From contig NZ_JABGCI010000013.1 of assembly GCF_019799905.1 (NCBI RefSeq), positions 54,927 to 118,926 on the forward strand: 64,000 nt of DNA, read 5' to 3'. Shown in pieces: positions 49,927 to 58,543 of this stretch (its first letter is position 1; each line of letters starts with the position of its first letter). The notes beneath the pieces are model-generated. The model was not told the origin of the DNA. It ran no database searches and worked only from the letters and a program-made list of their open reading frames with translations. Source of the stretch: Trujillonella endophytica (lineage in GTDB: Bacteria > Actinomycetota > Actinomycetes > Mycobacteriales > Geodermatophilaceae). Both the position numbers and the translations under genes were made by a program.

Positions 49927-52900
49927 GTGGCCGACCCGAACCCGCCCGACCCCTTCGCCACGGCGCAGGTGCGGGAGCGGGTGCTGGCGGGCTGGTCGGC
50001 GTCGGCGGCCCGGTTCCGCGAGGACGCCAACGCCGAGGAGGACCTCGTCCGCGGCGGCTACCGCGACCGGCTGCTCGTCGAGCTGGCGCAGAACGCCGCC
50101 GACGCCGCGGCCCGGGCCGGTGTCCCCGGCCGGCTCCGCCTGGAGCTGGCCGGCGGCGAGCGCGACGTCCTGCGCGCCGCGAACACCGGCGCGCCCCTGG
50201 ACGCCGCCGGGGTGGAGGGGCTGGCCACGCTGCGCGCCTCGGCCAAGCGCGACGAGGCGCGCAGCGTCGGCCGATTCGGCGTCGGCTTCGCCGCCGTCCT
50301 GGCGGTGTCCGACGAGCCGGCCGTCGTCTCCACGTCCGGCGGGGTGCGGTTCAGCGCGTCCCGGACCCGCGCGGAGGTGACCGCCGTCCCGGCGCTGGCC
50401 GGGGAGGTCGCCCGGCGCGACGGCGGCGTGCCGGTGCTGCGGTTGCCCTGGCCGGCGGAGGGCACCCCGCCGCAGGGGTACGCGACCGAGGTGGTGCTGC
50501 CGCTGCGCGCGGGGGCACGGACGACGGTGCGCGCGGCCCTGGAGGACCTGACCGCCGAGCTGCTGCTCGCGCTCCCCGGCCTGGCCGAGGTCGAGGTGGT
50601 CGTCGACGGCGCCGCCCGCGTGCTGCGCTGCGCGCGCGCCGGCGACACCGCCCGGCTCACCGACGGCTCCCGGACGACGACGTGGCGGCTGGCCGAGCGC
50701 TCCGGCGAGCTGCCCGCGGCGCTGCTCGCCGACCGCGCGGTCGAGGAGCGCGACCGGCGCGCGTTCACCGTCACCTGGGCGGTGCCGCTGGACGACGACG
50801 GCCGCCCGGTGCCGCTGCCCCTCCCGCAGGCGGTGCACGCGCCGACGCCCAGCGACGAGCCGCTCTCCCTGCCGGCGCGGCTGCTGGCCCCCTTCCCGCT
50901 CGGCCCGGACCGGCGGCACGTGCTCCCCGGCCCGGTCACCGACGCGCTCGTGGCCGCCGCCGCCGGCACCTACGCCCACCTGGTGGCCGCACTGGCGGAC
51001 CGGGCGGACGGTGACCCGGCGGTCCTGGCTCTCGTGCCCCGCGTCGGGCTGGCCGCCGCCGCGCTCGACGCCGACCTGGGCGCCGCCGTGCTCGACCGCC
51101 TGAAGGGCACGGCCTGGCTGCCGCCGGCGGGGCACCCCGGCACCCGCCAGCTCCCCGCGCGGGCCGCGGCACTGGCCGAGCCGAGCCCCGAGCGGGTGGC
51201 GGCGCTGGTCGACGTCGTCCCCGGCCTGCTGCCCCACGAGTGGTCCCGCCGGTCACAGGCCCCGGCGCTGGCCGCCCTCGGCGTGCGCCGCGTGGGCACG
51301 GCCGAGGTGGTCGAGGCGGTGACCGGGGTCGACCGCCCGGCGTCCTGGTGGGCGCAGCTGTACGCCGCGCTGGACGGCGCGCAGACCGAGGAGCTGGGCG
51401 CGCTGCCGGTGCCGCTGGCCGACGGGCGCACCGCGTACGGCCCGGCGGGGGTGCTGCTGCCGGAGGCGGGCCTGCCGGTGGCCGACCTGGGTCCCCTGCG
51501 GCTGCGGCTGGCCGATCCCGAGGCGTCCGGCCCCGCTCCGGCCCGGCGGCTGCTCGAGCGGCTGGGCGCCCGGCCGGCCACCGCCGCCTCGGTGCTGGCC
51601 GATCCCGCGGTGCGGGCCGCCGTCGAGGCCTCGATGGACACGGTCGAGGACCCCGACGAGGAGCCCGCGGCGCTGGCCGACGCCGTCCTCGCCCTCGTCG
51701 CCGCCGCGACCCCGGCGCCCGGCGAGCTGCCGTGGCTGGCCGAGCTCGCGCTGCCGGACGCGGCCGGCGACTGGGCGCCGGCCGGTGAGCTGCTGCTGCC
51801 CGGGTCGCCGTTCGCCGCGGTGCTCGCCGACGGCGCGCTGGGAGTGCTCGACCCGGCGACCGCCGCGGCGCACGACCCGGGCGTGCTGCGCGCCGTGGGG
51901 GTGCTCGACTCCTTCGCGGTGGTGCGCGCCGACGACCCCGAGGAGCTCGACGTCGACGCCGCCGGGGAGTGGGTGGACGCCGTCCTGGACCGGCTGCCGG
52001 CCGGGGCGCCGCCGCCGGTCTGGCCACCGGTCACCGCCGTCCGGGACCTGGAGCTGGTCACCGACTGGGCCCGCGCCCTGCCCCTGCTGGCCGCGCTGCC
52101 CGCGGAGACCCGCGCGGACGTGCCGCTCGGCGGTGCCGTCGTCCCCGGCTACCTGCGGTGGTGGCTGCGCGGCTCCCCGGTGCTCGACGGGCGGCGCCCC
52201 GACCGGCTGCGGGCGCCGGACGGCGCGGAGCTCCAGGGACTGTACGAAGCGGCGCAGGCACCGCCGGAGGTGCTGGACCTGCTCGCGCCCCCCGCCACGG
52301 TCGACGACGTGCTGGCCGACCCGGACGCCGCGGTGGACCTCCTGGACCGGCTCGGCGACCCCGCGCGGACGGTGCGGGCCGACGTCCTCCGCACGGTCTA
52401 CGCGCGCCTGGCCGCCGCGCTGGACGGGCTGGACGTCGCGCCGCCGGCGCGGGTCCGGGTGGCGCCGGACCGGGTCGCCGACCCCGAGCGCGAGGGCGTG
52501 CTGGTCCTCGACCTGCCGTGGCTGTACCCGCTGGTCGACGGCCCCGTCGTCCCGGCGGCCGGCGCTCCCGGGCCGGTGGCCGAGCTGCTCGACCTGCCGC
52601 TGGCGAGCGAGGAGCTCCCCGCTGCGGTCGACGGCCGTCCCGACCGCACGGTCCGCTGGGCCGACCTGTTGGGCGCGCCGCTGGCCGCGGCCCGGCTGGG
52701 CGTGCCGGAGCTGCCCGGGGAGGTCGGGGTGCACGACCGGCTGACCGCCGGTGGCCGCCCGGTGCCGTGGTGGCCGGGGGAGGAGTGCGACTCCGTCGAC
52801 GGCAGCCCCGCCGCCCTCGGCCGGGCGCTCGCGTGGCGGACCGGCGCGTGGCCGCTGCGGCAGGCGCTGGCCGAGGCGTTCGCCGAGCCCGACCGGGCCG

Positions 52901-52935
52901 CGGTGCTGGCCGCCGAGGACGGCGTCGGGGGCTGA
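49927..52935 (+). CDS. Large sacsin N-terminal-type GHKL ATPase
   Basis: A 1002-residue cytosolic protein. The N-terminal 130 residues form a GHKL ATP-binding domain: ELAQNAADA (N-box, about 52-60), ANTGAPL (about 85-91) and GRFGVGF (about 115-121), the sacsin/HSP90-like arrangement. The rest (about 250-1000) is Ala/Leu/Asp/Pro-rich with no recognised domain and no transmembrane helix, so its function cannot be named. Relatives in bacteria are annotated only as ATP-binding. GTG start at 49927, divergent from ppk2 across 74 bp. A chaperone-like or defence role is possible but unproven. Confidence 0.8.
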   Translation: MADPNPPDPFATAQVRERVLAGWSASAARFREDANAEEDLVRGGYRDRLLVELAQNAADAAARAGVPGRLRLELAGGERDVLRAANTGAPLDAAGVEGLATLRASAKRDEARSVGRFGVGFAAVLAVSDEPAVVSTSGGVRFSASRTRAEVTAVPALAGEVARRDGGVPVLRLPWPAEGTPPQGYATEVVLPLRAGARTTVRAALEDLTAELLLALPGLAEVEVVVDGAARVLRCARAGDTARLTDGSRTTTWRLAERSGELPAALLADRAVEERDRRAFTVTWAVPLDDDGRPVPLPLPQAVHAPTPSDEPLSLPARLLAPFPLGPDRRHVLPGPVTDALVAAAAGTYAHLVAALADRADGDPAVLALVPRVGLAAAALDADLGAAVLDRLKGTAWLPPAGHPGTRQLPARAAALAEPSPERVAALVDVVPGLLPHEWSRRSQAPALAALGVRRVGTAEVVEAVTGVDRPASWWAQLYAALDGAQTEELGALPVPLADGRTAYGPAGVLLPEAGLPVADLGPLRLRLADPEASGPAPARRLLERLGARPATAASVLADPAVRAAVEASMDTVEDPDEEPAALADAVLALVAAATPAPGELPWLAELALPDAAGDWAPAGELLLPGSPFAAVLADGALGVLDPATAAAHDPGVLRAVGVLDSFAVVRADDPEELDVDAAGEWVDAVLDRLPAGAPPPVWPPVTAVRDLELVTDWARALPLLAALPAETRADVPLGGAVVPGYLRWWLRGSPVLDGRRPDRLRAPDGAELQGLYEAAQAPPEVLDLLAPPATVDDVLADPDAAVDLLDRLGDPARTVRADVLRTVYARLAAALDGLDVAPPARVRVAPDRVADPEREGVLVLDLPWLYPLVDGPVVPAAGAPGPVAELLDLPLASEELPAAVDGRPDRTVRWADLLGAPLAAARLGVPELPGEVGVHDRLTAGGRPVPWWPGEECDSVDGSPAALGRALAWRTGAWPLRQALAEAFAEPDRAAVLAAEDGVGG

Positions 52936-52945
52936 GACGCGAGCA

Positions 52946-52970
52946 CCCCCTGGCTCGAGGAGCCAGGGGG
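52946..52970. terminator. Hairpin terminator after the sacsin-like ATPase
   Basis: Perfect 11-bp stem (52946-52956 and 52960-52970) with a GAG loop, 10 bp after the stop and convergent with the next gene. Confidence 0.87.
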
Positions 52971-53018
52971 GGCCGGGGCGGGTGGGGGACGGTGCGGTAG
53001 CGGGTCTCGGTGGCGGAT

Positions 53019-53384
53019 CTACTTCCAGCGCGGGATCGCGTGCGCGCCCGGCGCGTGGCCATGGGTCGCGGGCCGGCCGCCCTTCCCTCCGCCGCCCGGG
53101 GCACCGGACGGCACCCGCCCGGTGGTCCGCCAGCAGCGGTACAGCGACAGCCAGAGCTCGGGCGTGAGCTCGGCGACGCGGGTGGTGGGGGACAGGCCGG
53201 CCGAGGCTAGCCAGCGGACGCCGGCGCCGCCGGGCAGCTGGGCGCGCAGGACGGGCCCGAGCGCGGACGACGGCGCCGAGAGGACGACGTGCGCGAGGCG
53301 CTCGAAGTCGGCGACGTCCGGAGCCGGGAGGCCGTCGCGTGCCTGGGTGGCCGACGAGGGGAGGGCGTGCAGAGGGCGTGACAA
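53019..53384 (-). CDS. Conserved hypothetical protein with a TTG start
   Basis: A 121-residue protein not assigned to any family. It has a helical LPAPDVADFERLAHVVLSAPSSALGPVLRAQLPG segment, then a Trp/Leu-rich RVAELTPELWLSLYRCWRTTGRVP, and ends in a Gly/His-rich tail (GHAPGAHAIPRWK). The TTG start is supported by GGAGG placed five bases upstream. No membrane or signal segment is present. It is isolated between the sacsin-like ATPase terminator and a gene-free stretch. Confidence 0.6.
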   Translation of the reverse strand: MSRPLHALPSSATQARDGLPAPDVADFERLAHVVLSAPSSALGPVLRAQLPGGAGVRWLASAGLSPTTRVAELTPELWLSLYRCWRTTGRVPSGAPGGGGKGGRPATHGHAPGAHAIPRWK

Positions 53385-53564
53385 GGGGACCTCCGGGGAG
53401 GTGCGGGCCGGGCACGAGGGCAGCCGGCAGCCGTGCGAGGGGGTGGTGGCGGACGCGCCGGAGCGCGACGGCGGGGAGCTCGGCTCGACCCGCGGGGCTC
53501 TGCTGGGGGGCTCAGGAGCGCATGGGGAGGACGCTAGGGACGCCGTCCGCCGGCGTCCAGTGAT

Positions 53565-53870
53565 TTACGCGGCGGCGTCCCCGCCGCCGGCCTTCTCCGC
53601 CCGGCGGGCCTGGTGGGCCTCCCACCGGGCGCGGTCACGGGCCCGGACGTCGGCGTTCCGGGCCCACTTCTCCTTGCGCCGGCGAGCGCGCTCCATCTCG
53701 CGCTCCTCGTAGCTGGAGTGCCGGTCCCAGTCGGCGGCGGCGACGGCGAGGGCGGCGGAGGCGCCGCCGAAGATCGCGACGGCGGCGGCGAGGACGGGGT
53801 CGAGGAGCAGGAAGGCCGCCGCCGTGGCGACCGCCCAGGCGGCGATCGCGATCCCCAGTCGTCTGCGCAC
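53565..53870 (-). CDS. Small membrane protein with charged tail, unknown
   Basis: A 101-residue protein with two hydrophobic helices (LGIAIAAWAVATAAAFLLL and VLAAAVAIFGGASAALAVAAA) and a highly charged C-terminal half (REMERARRRKEKWARNADVRARDRARW). No characterised family is recognised. GTG at 53870 was chosen: GATACT at 53878-53883 on the minus strand ends seven bases upstream, as in leaderless transcripts. Confidence 0.6.
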   Translation of the reverse strand: MRRRLGIAIAAWAVATAAAFLLLDPVLAAAVAIFGGASAALAVAAADWDRHSSYEEREMERARRRKEKWARNADVRARDRARWEAHQARRAEKAGGGDAAA

Positions 53871-53938
53871 GAGGCCCAGTATCGTCCGCCCGGCAGACGG
53901 CCGGGCGATCCCCGCCGGGTGACGCGTTCCTCGCACCC

Positions 53939-53967
53939 TTGTCACCGCTGCGTCGCGTCCGTAGCGT
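53939..53967 (+). promoter_or_regulatory. Promoter of the STAS gene
   Basis: TTGTCA (53939-53944), a 17-bp spacer and TAGCGT (53962-53967) give a good housekeeping-type promoter about 110 bp before the STAS protein start. Confidence 0.6.
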
Positions 53968-54077
53968 GGGTCGCGCGGTTCAACAGTCAGCCGCTGTACC
54001 GCCGCCGAGCTCCTCGCCGCGCCGCACCCCCTGGGTGGCGGTTCTCCGTACGGGCCCGCCCCCTCGAGAGGCGTCTC

Positions 54078-54452
54078 GTGACCACAACATGGACCGGCTC
54101 CCCGCCCTCCGAGCTCATGACCGTGACGACCGAGCGCACCGACGCCGGTGCCCGCGTCGTCGTCGCCGGCGAGGTCGACTGCTCGACCGCACCCCGGATG
54201 GGCGCCTGCATCGACTCCCTCCTGGCCGCCGAGCCGGCCGAGGTGGTCGTCGACCTCACCGGGGTCACCTTCCTCGACTCCGCCGGCCTGCACGCCCTCG
54301 TCACCGCGCACGCGCGGGCCCAGGCCCTGGGCGTCCGGCTGCGCGTGCTCGTGGCCACCCGCGCCGTGCTCCGGCCGATCCAGGTCACCGGCCTGGAGAG
54401 CGTCCTGGGCGTCGAGCGGGTCCAGCCCGGCGCCGGTGTCGGCGTCGCCTGA
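54078..54452 (+). CDS. STAS-domain anti-sigma factor antagonist
   Basis: A 124-residue single STAS domain of the RsbV/SpoIIAA group. The phosphorylatable Ser68 lies in FLDSAGLHAL, the hallmark of partner-switching anti-anti-sigma factors. GTG at 54078 has GAGAGG upstream; ATG at 54117 is an alternative giving a shorter N-terminus. No anti-sigma kinase or sigma factor gene lies adjacent, so it is an orphan. A promoter is visible at 53939-53967. Confidence 0.88.
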   Translation: MTTTWTGSPPSELMTVTTERTDAGARVVVAGEVDCSTAPRMGACIDSLLAAEPAEVVVDLTGVTFLDSAGLHALVTAHARAQALGVRLRVLVATRAVLRPIQVTGLESVLGVERVQPGAGVGVA

Positions 54453-54598
54453 CGAGCACCTCAGCCGGCCCCGGTCGCGACCGGCTCCTCGCCGGCCCCC
54501 GTCCCGCCGGGGGCCCGGCGGTCCGCCCCGGACGGGGCGGTGGACACTCAGGGCGTCCGGGCGACCTGCCCGCGTCGCCGTCGTCGAGGAGGTCCCCC

Positions 54599-55810
54599 GT
54601 GCGTGATGCCGTCATCTGTGAGCCCCTGCGGACGCCGGTCGGTGGGTTCGGCGGGTCGTTGCGCGACGTCCCGGTGCAGGACCTCGCCAGCACGGTCATC
54701 CGTGCGCTGATCGAGCGCACCGGTCTCCCGCCGGAGTCGGTGGACGACGTCCTGCTCGGCAACTGCTACCCGACGATGGAGGCGCCGGCGATCGGCCGCG
54801 TCGCCGCGCTGGACGCCGGCCTGCCGGTGACCGCCTCGGGCCTGCAGATCGACCGGCGCTGCGGATCGGGCCTGCAGGCGGTCCTCTACGCGGCGATGTC
54901 GGTGCAGACCGGCGCCGCCGAGGTCGTGCTCGCCGGGGGCGCGGAGTCGATGAGCAACGCGCCGTTCTACTCCACGGCGATGCGCTGGGGCGTCAAGGCC
55001 GGCCCCGGCGTGCTGCTGCAGGACGGGCTGGCCCGCGGCCGGGTCACCGCCGGCGGCGAGCACCACCCCGTGCCCGGCGGGATGATCGAGACGGCCGAGA
55101 ACCTGCGCCGCGAGTACCGCATCGGCCGCGAGGAGCAGGACGAGTTCGCCGTCCGCAGCCACCAGAAGGCCGCCGCCGCGGCGGAGGCCGGGGTCTTCGC
55201 CGACGAGATCGTCCCGGTCACGGTGAAGGGCCGGAAGGGCGACACCGTCGTCGACCGCGACGAGCACATCCGCCCGGACGCCGACGTCGAGACCCTGGCG
55301 AAGCTGCGGCCGATCATGGGCAAGGCCGACGCCGAGGCCACCGTCACCGCCGGCAACGCCAGCGGGCAGAACGACGGCGCCGCCGTCTGCGTCGTCACCT
55401 CTCCGGAGAAGGCCGCCGAGCTCGGCCTGCGCCCGCTGGCGCGGCTCGTCTCCTGGGCCGTCGCCGGCGTGCCGCCCAAGACCATGGGCATCGGGCCGGT
55501 GCCCGCCACGGCGAAGGCGCTGGCGCTGGCCGACGTCAAGCTCGCCGACGTCGACCTCATCGAGCTGAACGAGGCCTTCGCCAGCCAGGTGCTGGCCTGT
55601 ACCCGCGAGTGGGGCTTCACGGACGGTGACTTCGAGCGGATGAACGTGCACGGCTCGGGCATCTCGCTGGGCCACCCGGTGGGCGCCACCGGTGGGCGCA
55701 TCCTCGCCACCCTGACCCGGGAGATGGCGCGCCGCGAGGCCCGCTACGGCCTGGAGACCATGTGCATCGGTGGCGGGCAGGGCCTGGCCGCCCTCTTCGA
55801 GCGCGTGTGA
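54599..55810 (+). CDS. Acetyl-CoA C-acyltransferase (thiolase)
   Basis: A 403-residue thiolase acting in beta-oxidation or acetoacetyl-CoA formation. The catalytic Cys88 (DRRCGSGLQ), His359 (GHPVGATG) and Cys389 (CIGGGQG) are all present, as is NEAFASQ. The GTG at 54599 has GAGGAGG upstream. It is followed after 36 bp by a FabG-like reductase, so the pair can condense and reduce acyl-CoA, a typical step in fatty-acid or polyhydroxyalkanoate metabolism. Confidence 0.95.
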   Translation: MRDAVICEPLRTPVGGFGGSLRDVPVQDLASTVIRALIERTGLPPESVDDVLLGNCYPTMEAPAIGRVAALDAGLPVTASGLQIDRRCGSGLQAVLYAAMSVQTGAAEVVLAGGAESMSNAPFYSTAMRWGVKAGPGVLLQDGLARGRVTAGGEHHPVPGGMIETAENLRREYRIGREEQDEFAVRSHQKAAAAAEAGVFADEIVPVTVKGRKGDTVVDRDEHIRPDADVETLAKLRPIMGKADAEATVTAGNASGQNDGAAVCVVTSPEKAAELGLRPLARLVSWAVAGVPPKTMGIGPVPATAKALALADVKLADVDLIELNEAFASQVLACTREWGFTDGDFERMNVHGSGISLGHPVGATGGRILATLTREMARREARYGLETMCIGGGQGLAALFERV

Positions 55811-55846
55811 TCCAATCCCCCCGTCTCTGACAGAGCAGGAGTCAGC

Positions 55847-56605
55847 ATGAGCGAGTCCCCCCGCGTCGCCATCGTCACCGGCGCCGCCCGCGGCATCGGT
55901 GCCGCCACCGCCCTCCGCCTGGCCGCCGACGGGTTCGCCGTCGCGGTCGTGGACCTGGAGGAGTCGGCCACCAAGGGCACCGTCGAGGCCATCGAGGCCG
56001 CCGGCGGCACGGCCCTCGGCGTCGGCGCCGACGTGAGCGACGCCGACCAGGTGCAGACCGCGGTCGACCGCATCGCCGCCGAGCTGGGCCCGCCGCTCGT
56101 GCTCGTCAACAACGCGGGCGTCACCCGCGACAACCTGCTGTTCAAGATGACCGAGTCCGACTGGGACGTCGTCATGGCGGTGCACCTGCGCGGCTCGTTC
56201 CTCATGGCCCGCGCGGCGCAGAAGCACATGATCGACGCCACGTGGGGGCGGATCATCAACCTGTCGAGCACGTCGGCGCTGGGCAACCGGGGTCAGGCCA
56301 ACTACGCGGCCGCCAAGGCGGGGCTGCAGGGCTTCACCAAGACGCTCGCGATCGAGCTCGGCAAGTTCGGCGTCACCGCCAACTCGATCGCCCCCGGTCT
56401 CATCGAGACGGAGATGACGCGGGCGACCGCCGAGCGCCTCGGCCGGTCGTGGGACGACTACGCCGCCGAGCGGGCGACGGCCATCCCGGTGGCCCGCGTC
56501 GGGCAGGGGGAGGACATCGCGCACGCCGTGTCCTTCTTCGCCAGCGAGGGTGCGGGCTTCGTCTCCGGCCAGGTGCTCTACGTCGCCGGCGGCCCGAAGA
56601 ACTGA
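55847..56605 (+). CDS. 3-oxoacyl reductase, FabG-like SDR
   Basis: A 252-residue SDR with TGAARGIG (about 11-18), NNAGVTRDNL, Ser in NLSSTSALGNRGQANYAAAK (Tyr and Lys of the catalytic set), and the family's AGLQGFTKTLAIELGKFGVTANSIAPG helix. It is close to FabG/acetoacetyl-CoA reductases. With the preceding thiolase it likely reduces the 3-keto product, perhaps as a PhaA/PhaB-like pair, but no PHA synthase is in the window. ATG at 55847 has AGGAG upstream. Confidence 0.92.
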   Translation: MSESPRVAIVTGAARGIGAATALRLAADGFAVAVVDLEESATKGTVEAIEAAGGTALGVGADVSDADQVQTAVDRIAAELGPPLVLVNNAGVTRDNLLFKMTESDWDVVMAVHLRGSFLMARAAQKHMIDATWGRIINLSSTSALGNRGQANYAAAKAGLQGFTKTLAIELGKFGVTANSIAPGLIETEMTRATAERLGRSWDDYAAERATAIPVARVGQGEDIAHAVSFFASEGAGFVSGQVLYVAGGPKN

Positions 56606-56613
56606 GGCAGTGC

Positions 56614-56654
56614 CCCCGACCGCGGCCCGTCAGGACGACGGGTCGCGGTCGGGG
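56614..56654. terminator. Hairpin terminator between FabG-like and DUF1206 genes
   Basis: An 11-bp outer stem (56614-56624 and 56644-56654), one mismatch and a 6-bp inner stem around AGGAC. The right arm lies in the last codons of the convergent DUF1206 gene. Confidence 0.75.
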
Positions 56655-57496
56655 TACCGCGCGCGGGCGAGGGCGTACAGGCCGAACGCGGCGAAGCCGG
56701 CCGCGACCGCGCCGAGCAGCCACGGGCCGGCGCCCGTGCCCGCCATCGCCGTCATCGCGCCGTCCAGGCCGGTGGCGGTGGAGACGTCGGCCGACGCCGC
56801 GGCCCGCCAGAGCAGGACGCCGACCAGGGCGAACGCCACCCCCTTGGCGAGGTACCCGATCCGGCCGACCACCTCGATGACCGGCTCCCACCGGTCGGGG
56901 GCGGCCGGCAGGTCGATGTCGCGCATGAAGCCGCCGGTCAGGCCGCGGGAGAAGGTGTAGAGCCCGACCGCCACGACGGCGACGGCGACGGCCTCGACCG
57001 CGAACGTGCCGCCGGGCACCTGCAGCGCGTCGTCGGTCAGCTCCTGCAGCCGCTCGTCGGCCTGGTACTCCGCGCCGGCGGCGAACAGCAGCCCGGTGAC
57101 CCCGAAGACGGCGTAGACAGCGGCCTTGGCCAGGCACTTGGCGCAGACGACCGCGGTGCGCACCCGGTGGGCGGGGTCGAAGAGCCCGTGCCACCACAGG
57201 AGCACCTCGCCGGCCTGCCACAGCGCGAGGGAGAGCAGCCCGAGCCCGATGGCCCACAGGAGCACGCGGCCGCCCGGCCCGGAGGCGACGGTCTGCAGCG
57301 CGCCGGTCTGGTCGGCGTCGACCCCGCCGACCCCGCGGGCCATCTGGACCGCCAGCCAGGCGATGAGCAGGTGCATCAGCCCGTAGGCGATCAGGCCGGC
57401 GCGGGCCATCGCCTCGAGCACCGGGTGGTCGGTGACGTCGCGGGCGCGCTCGACCGCCCCGGTGACGCGGCTCAGCAGGGTGCGGGCGGCAGGCAC
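56630..57496 (-). CDS. DUF1206 membrane protein (copy 1)
   Basis: A 288-residue membrane protein with six hydrophobic helices arranged as three repeats of two, the DUF1206 pattern (ARAGLIAYGLMHLLIAWLAVQ, AKAAVYAVFGVTGLLFAAG, GRIGYLAKGVAFALVGVLL). Function is unknown in any organism I know of. The GTG at 57496 has AGGA upstream. It lies 23 bp downstream of a second DUF1206 gene on the same strand, a tandem pair that is probably cotranscribed. Confidence 0.88.
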   Translation of the reverse strand: MPAARTLLSRVTGAVERARDVTDHPVLEAMARAGLIAYGLMHLLIAWLAVQMARGVGGVDADQTGALQTVASGPGGRVLLWAIGLGLLSLALWQAGEVLLWWHGLFDPAHRVRTAVVCAKCLAKAAVYAVFGVTGLLFAAGAEYQADERLQELTDDALQVPGGTFAVEAVAVAVVAVGLYTFSRGLTGGFMRDIDLPAAPDRWEPVIEVVGRIGYLAKGVAFALVGVLLWRAAASADVSTATGLDGAMTAMAGTGAGPWLLGAVAAGFAAFGLYALARARYPDRDPSS

Positions 57497-57519
57497 GCGA
57501 CGATCCTGCGGCCCGGAGC

Positions 57520-58359
57520 TCAGGTGCGCTCGGGGTACTTCGCGCGGATGAGGCAGAAGACGCCGAACGCCGCGATGCCGAGCGCCACCAGCGTCAGCAG
57601 GAACCGGCCGAACGGGGCGTCGAGGACCTCCCGCAGCGCGCCGTCGAGCCCGCTGGCCTTGGCCGGGTCGAAGGTGACGGCTGCGTAGACGAGGAGGCCG
57701 CCGACCAGACCCAGCGCGATGCCCTTGCCGGGGAAGCCGATCAGCCCCACCTTCTCGACCAGCCGCCGCGTGCCGGCCGGAGCCGACCCGAGGTCGAGCT
57801 GCTTCATGAAGCGCTTCGAGACGCCCTTGTAGATGAGGTAGAGGCCGACGCCGATCACGACGAGGCCGGCCAGGCCCACCCACCACCGGCCGCCGGGCCA
57901 GCCGAAGACGCCGGCCGTCTGCTGTTGCTGCTGCCCGGAGCTGGAGCCGCCGGATCCGGTGGCGAACCGGATCGCCAGGACCGCGAGCGCGATGTAGACC
58001 ACCGCCTTCGCGACCGACTTGGCCGTCTTGCTCACGGCCTTCTTGCGCTCCTCGCCGGACGACGACAGCCCGCGCCGCCAGCGCAGGATCTCGGCCAGCT
58101 GCCACACGGCGAGGGCGATCATCCCGATCGCGACGATCCACAGCAGCGGCTTGCCGAGGGTGGAGTCGGCGAGCGTCTGCAAGGCGCCGGACTGGTCGGC
58201 CGACCCGCCACCCCCGATGCCCCACGCCAGCTGCAGCGCCAGCCAGGCGATCAGCAGGTGGACCACGCCGTAGGCGATCAGTCCGACCCGTGCCAGGTTC
58301 TCCAGGGCGTCGCTGTTGCCCGCCCGGTCGGCCGCGTTCATCGGTGACCCGACGCTCAT
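57520..58359 (-). CDS. DUF1206 membrane protein (copy 2)
   Basis: A 279-residue paralogue of the preceding gene, again three two-helix repeats (ARVGLIAYGVVHLLIAWLALQ, AKAVVYIALAVLAIRF, EKVGLIGFPGKGIALGLVGGLL). A Gly/Ser/Gln-rich loop (GSGGSSSGQQQQQ) separates the second repeat from the third. The two copies differ in loops and ends but share the repeat motifs. ATG at 58359. Role unknown. Confidence 0.88.
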   Translation of the reverse strand: MSVGSPMNAADRAGNSDALENLARVGLIAYGVVHLLIAWLALQLAWGIGGGGSADQSGALQTLADSTLGKPLLWIVAIGMIALAVWQLAEILRWRRGLSSSGEERKKAVSKTAKSVAKAVVYIALAVLAIRFATGSGGSSSGQQQQQTAGVFGWPGGRWWVGLAGLVVIGVGLYLIYKGVSKRFMKQLDLGSAPAGTRRLVEKVGLIGFPGKGIALGLVGGLLVYAAVTFDPAKASGLDGALREVLDAPFGRFLLTLVALGIAAFGVFCLIRAKYPERT

Positions 58360-58543
58360 CCCGTACCCCTCTTCTCAGGCCCCCCGTGTGCATCGAATCT
58401 GGCACAACGCGGTTCTCCCCGCCCGGCGAGAGCGGGCAGGTCAGCCGACCGGGTGGCCGGCCGGGGGCCGCGGCACCAGGGTCCTCCGGTGCGGTGGACG
58501 GTGGTGCGCCGCGGCGCGCGCGGTGTGGGGGACACTGACGGCC

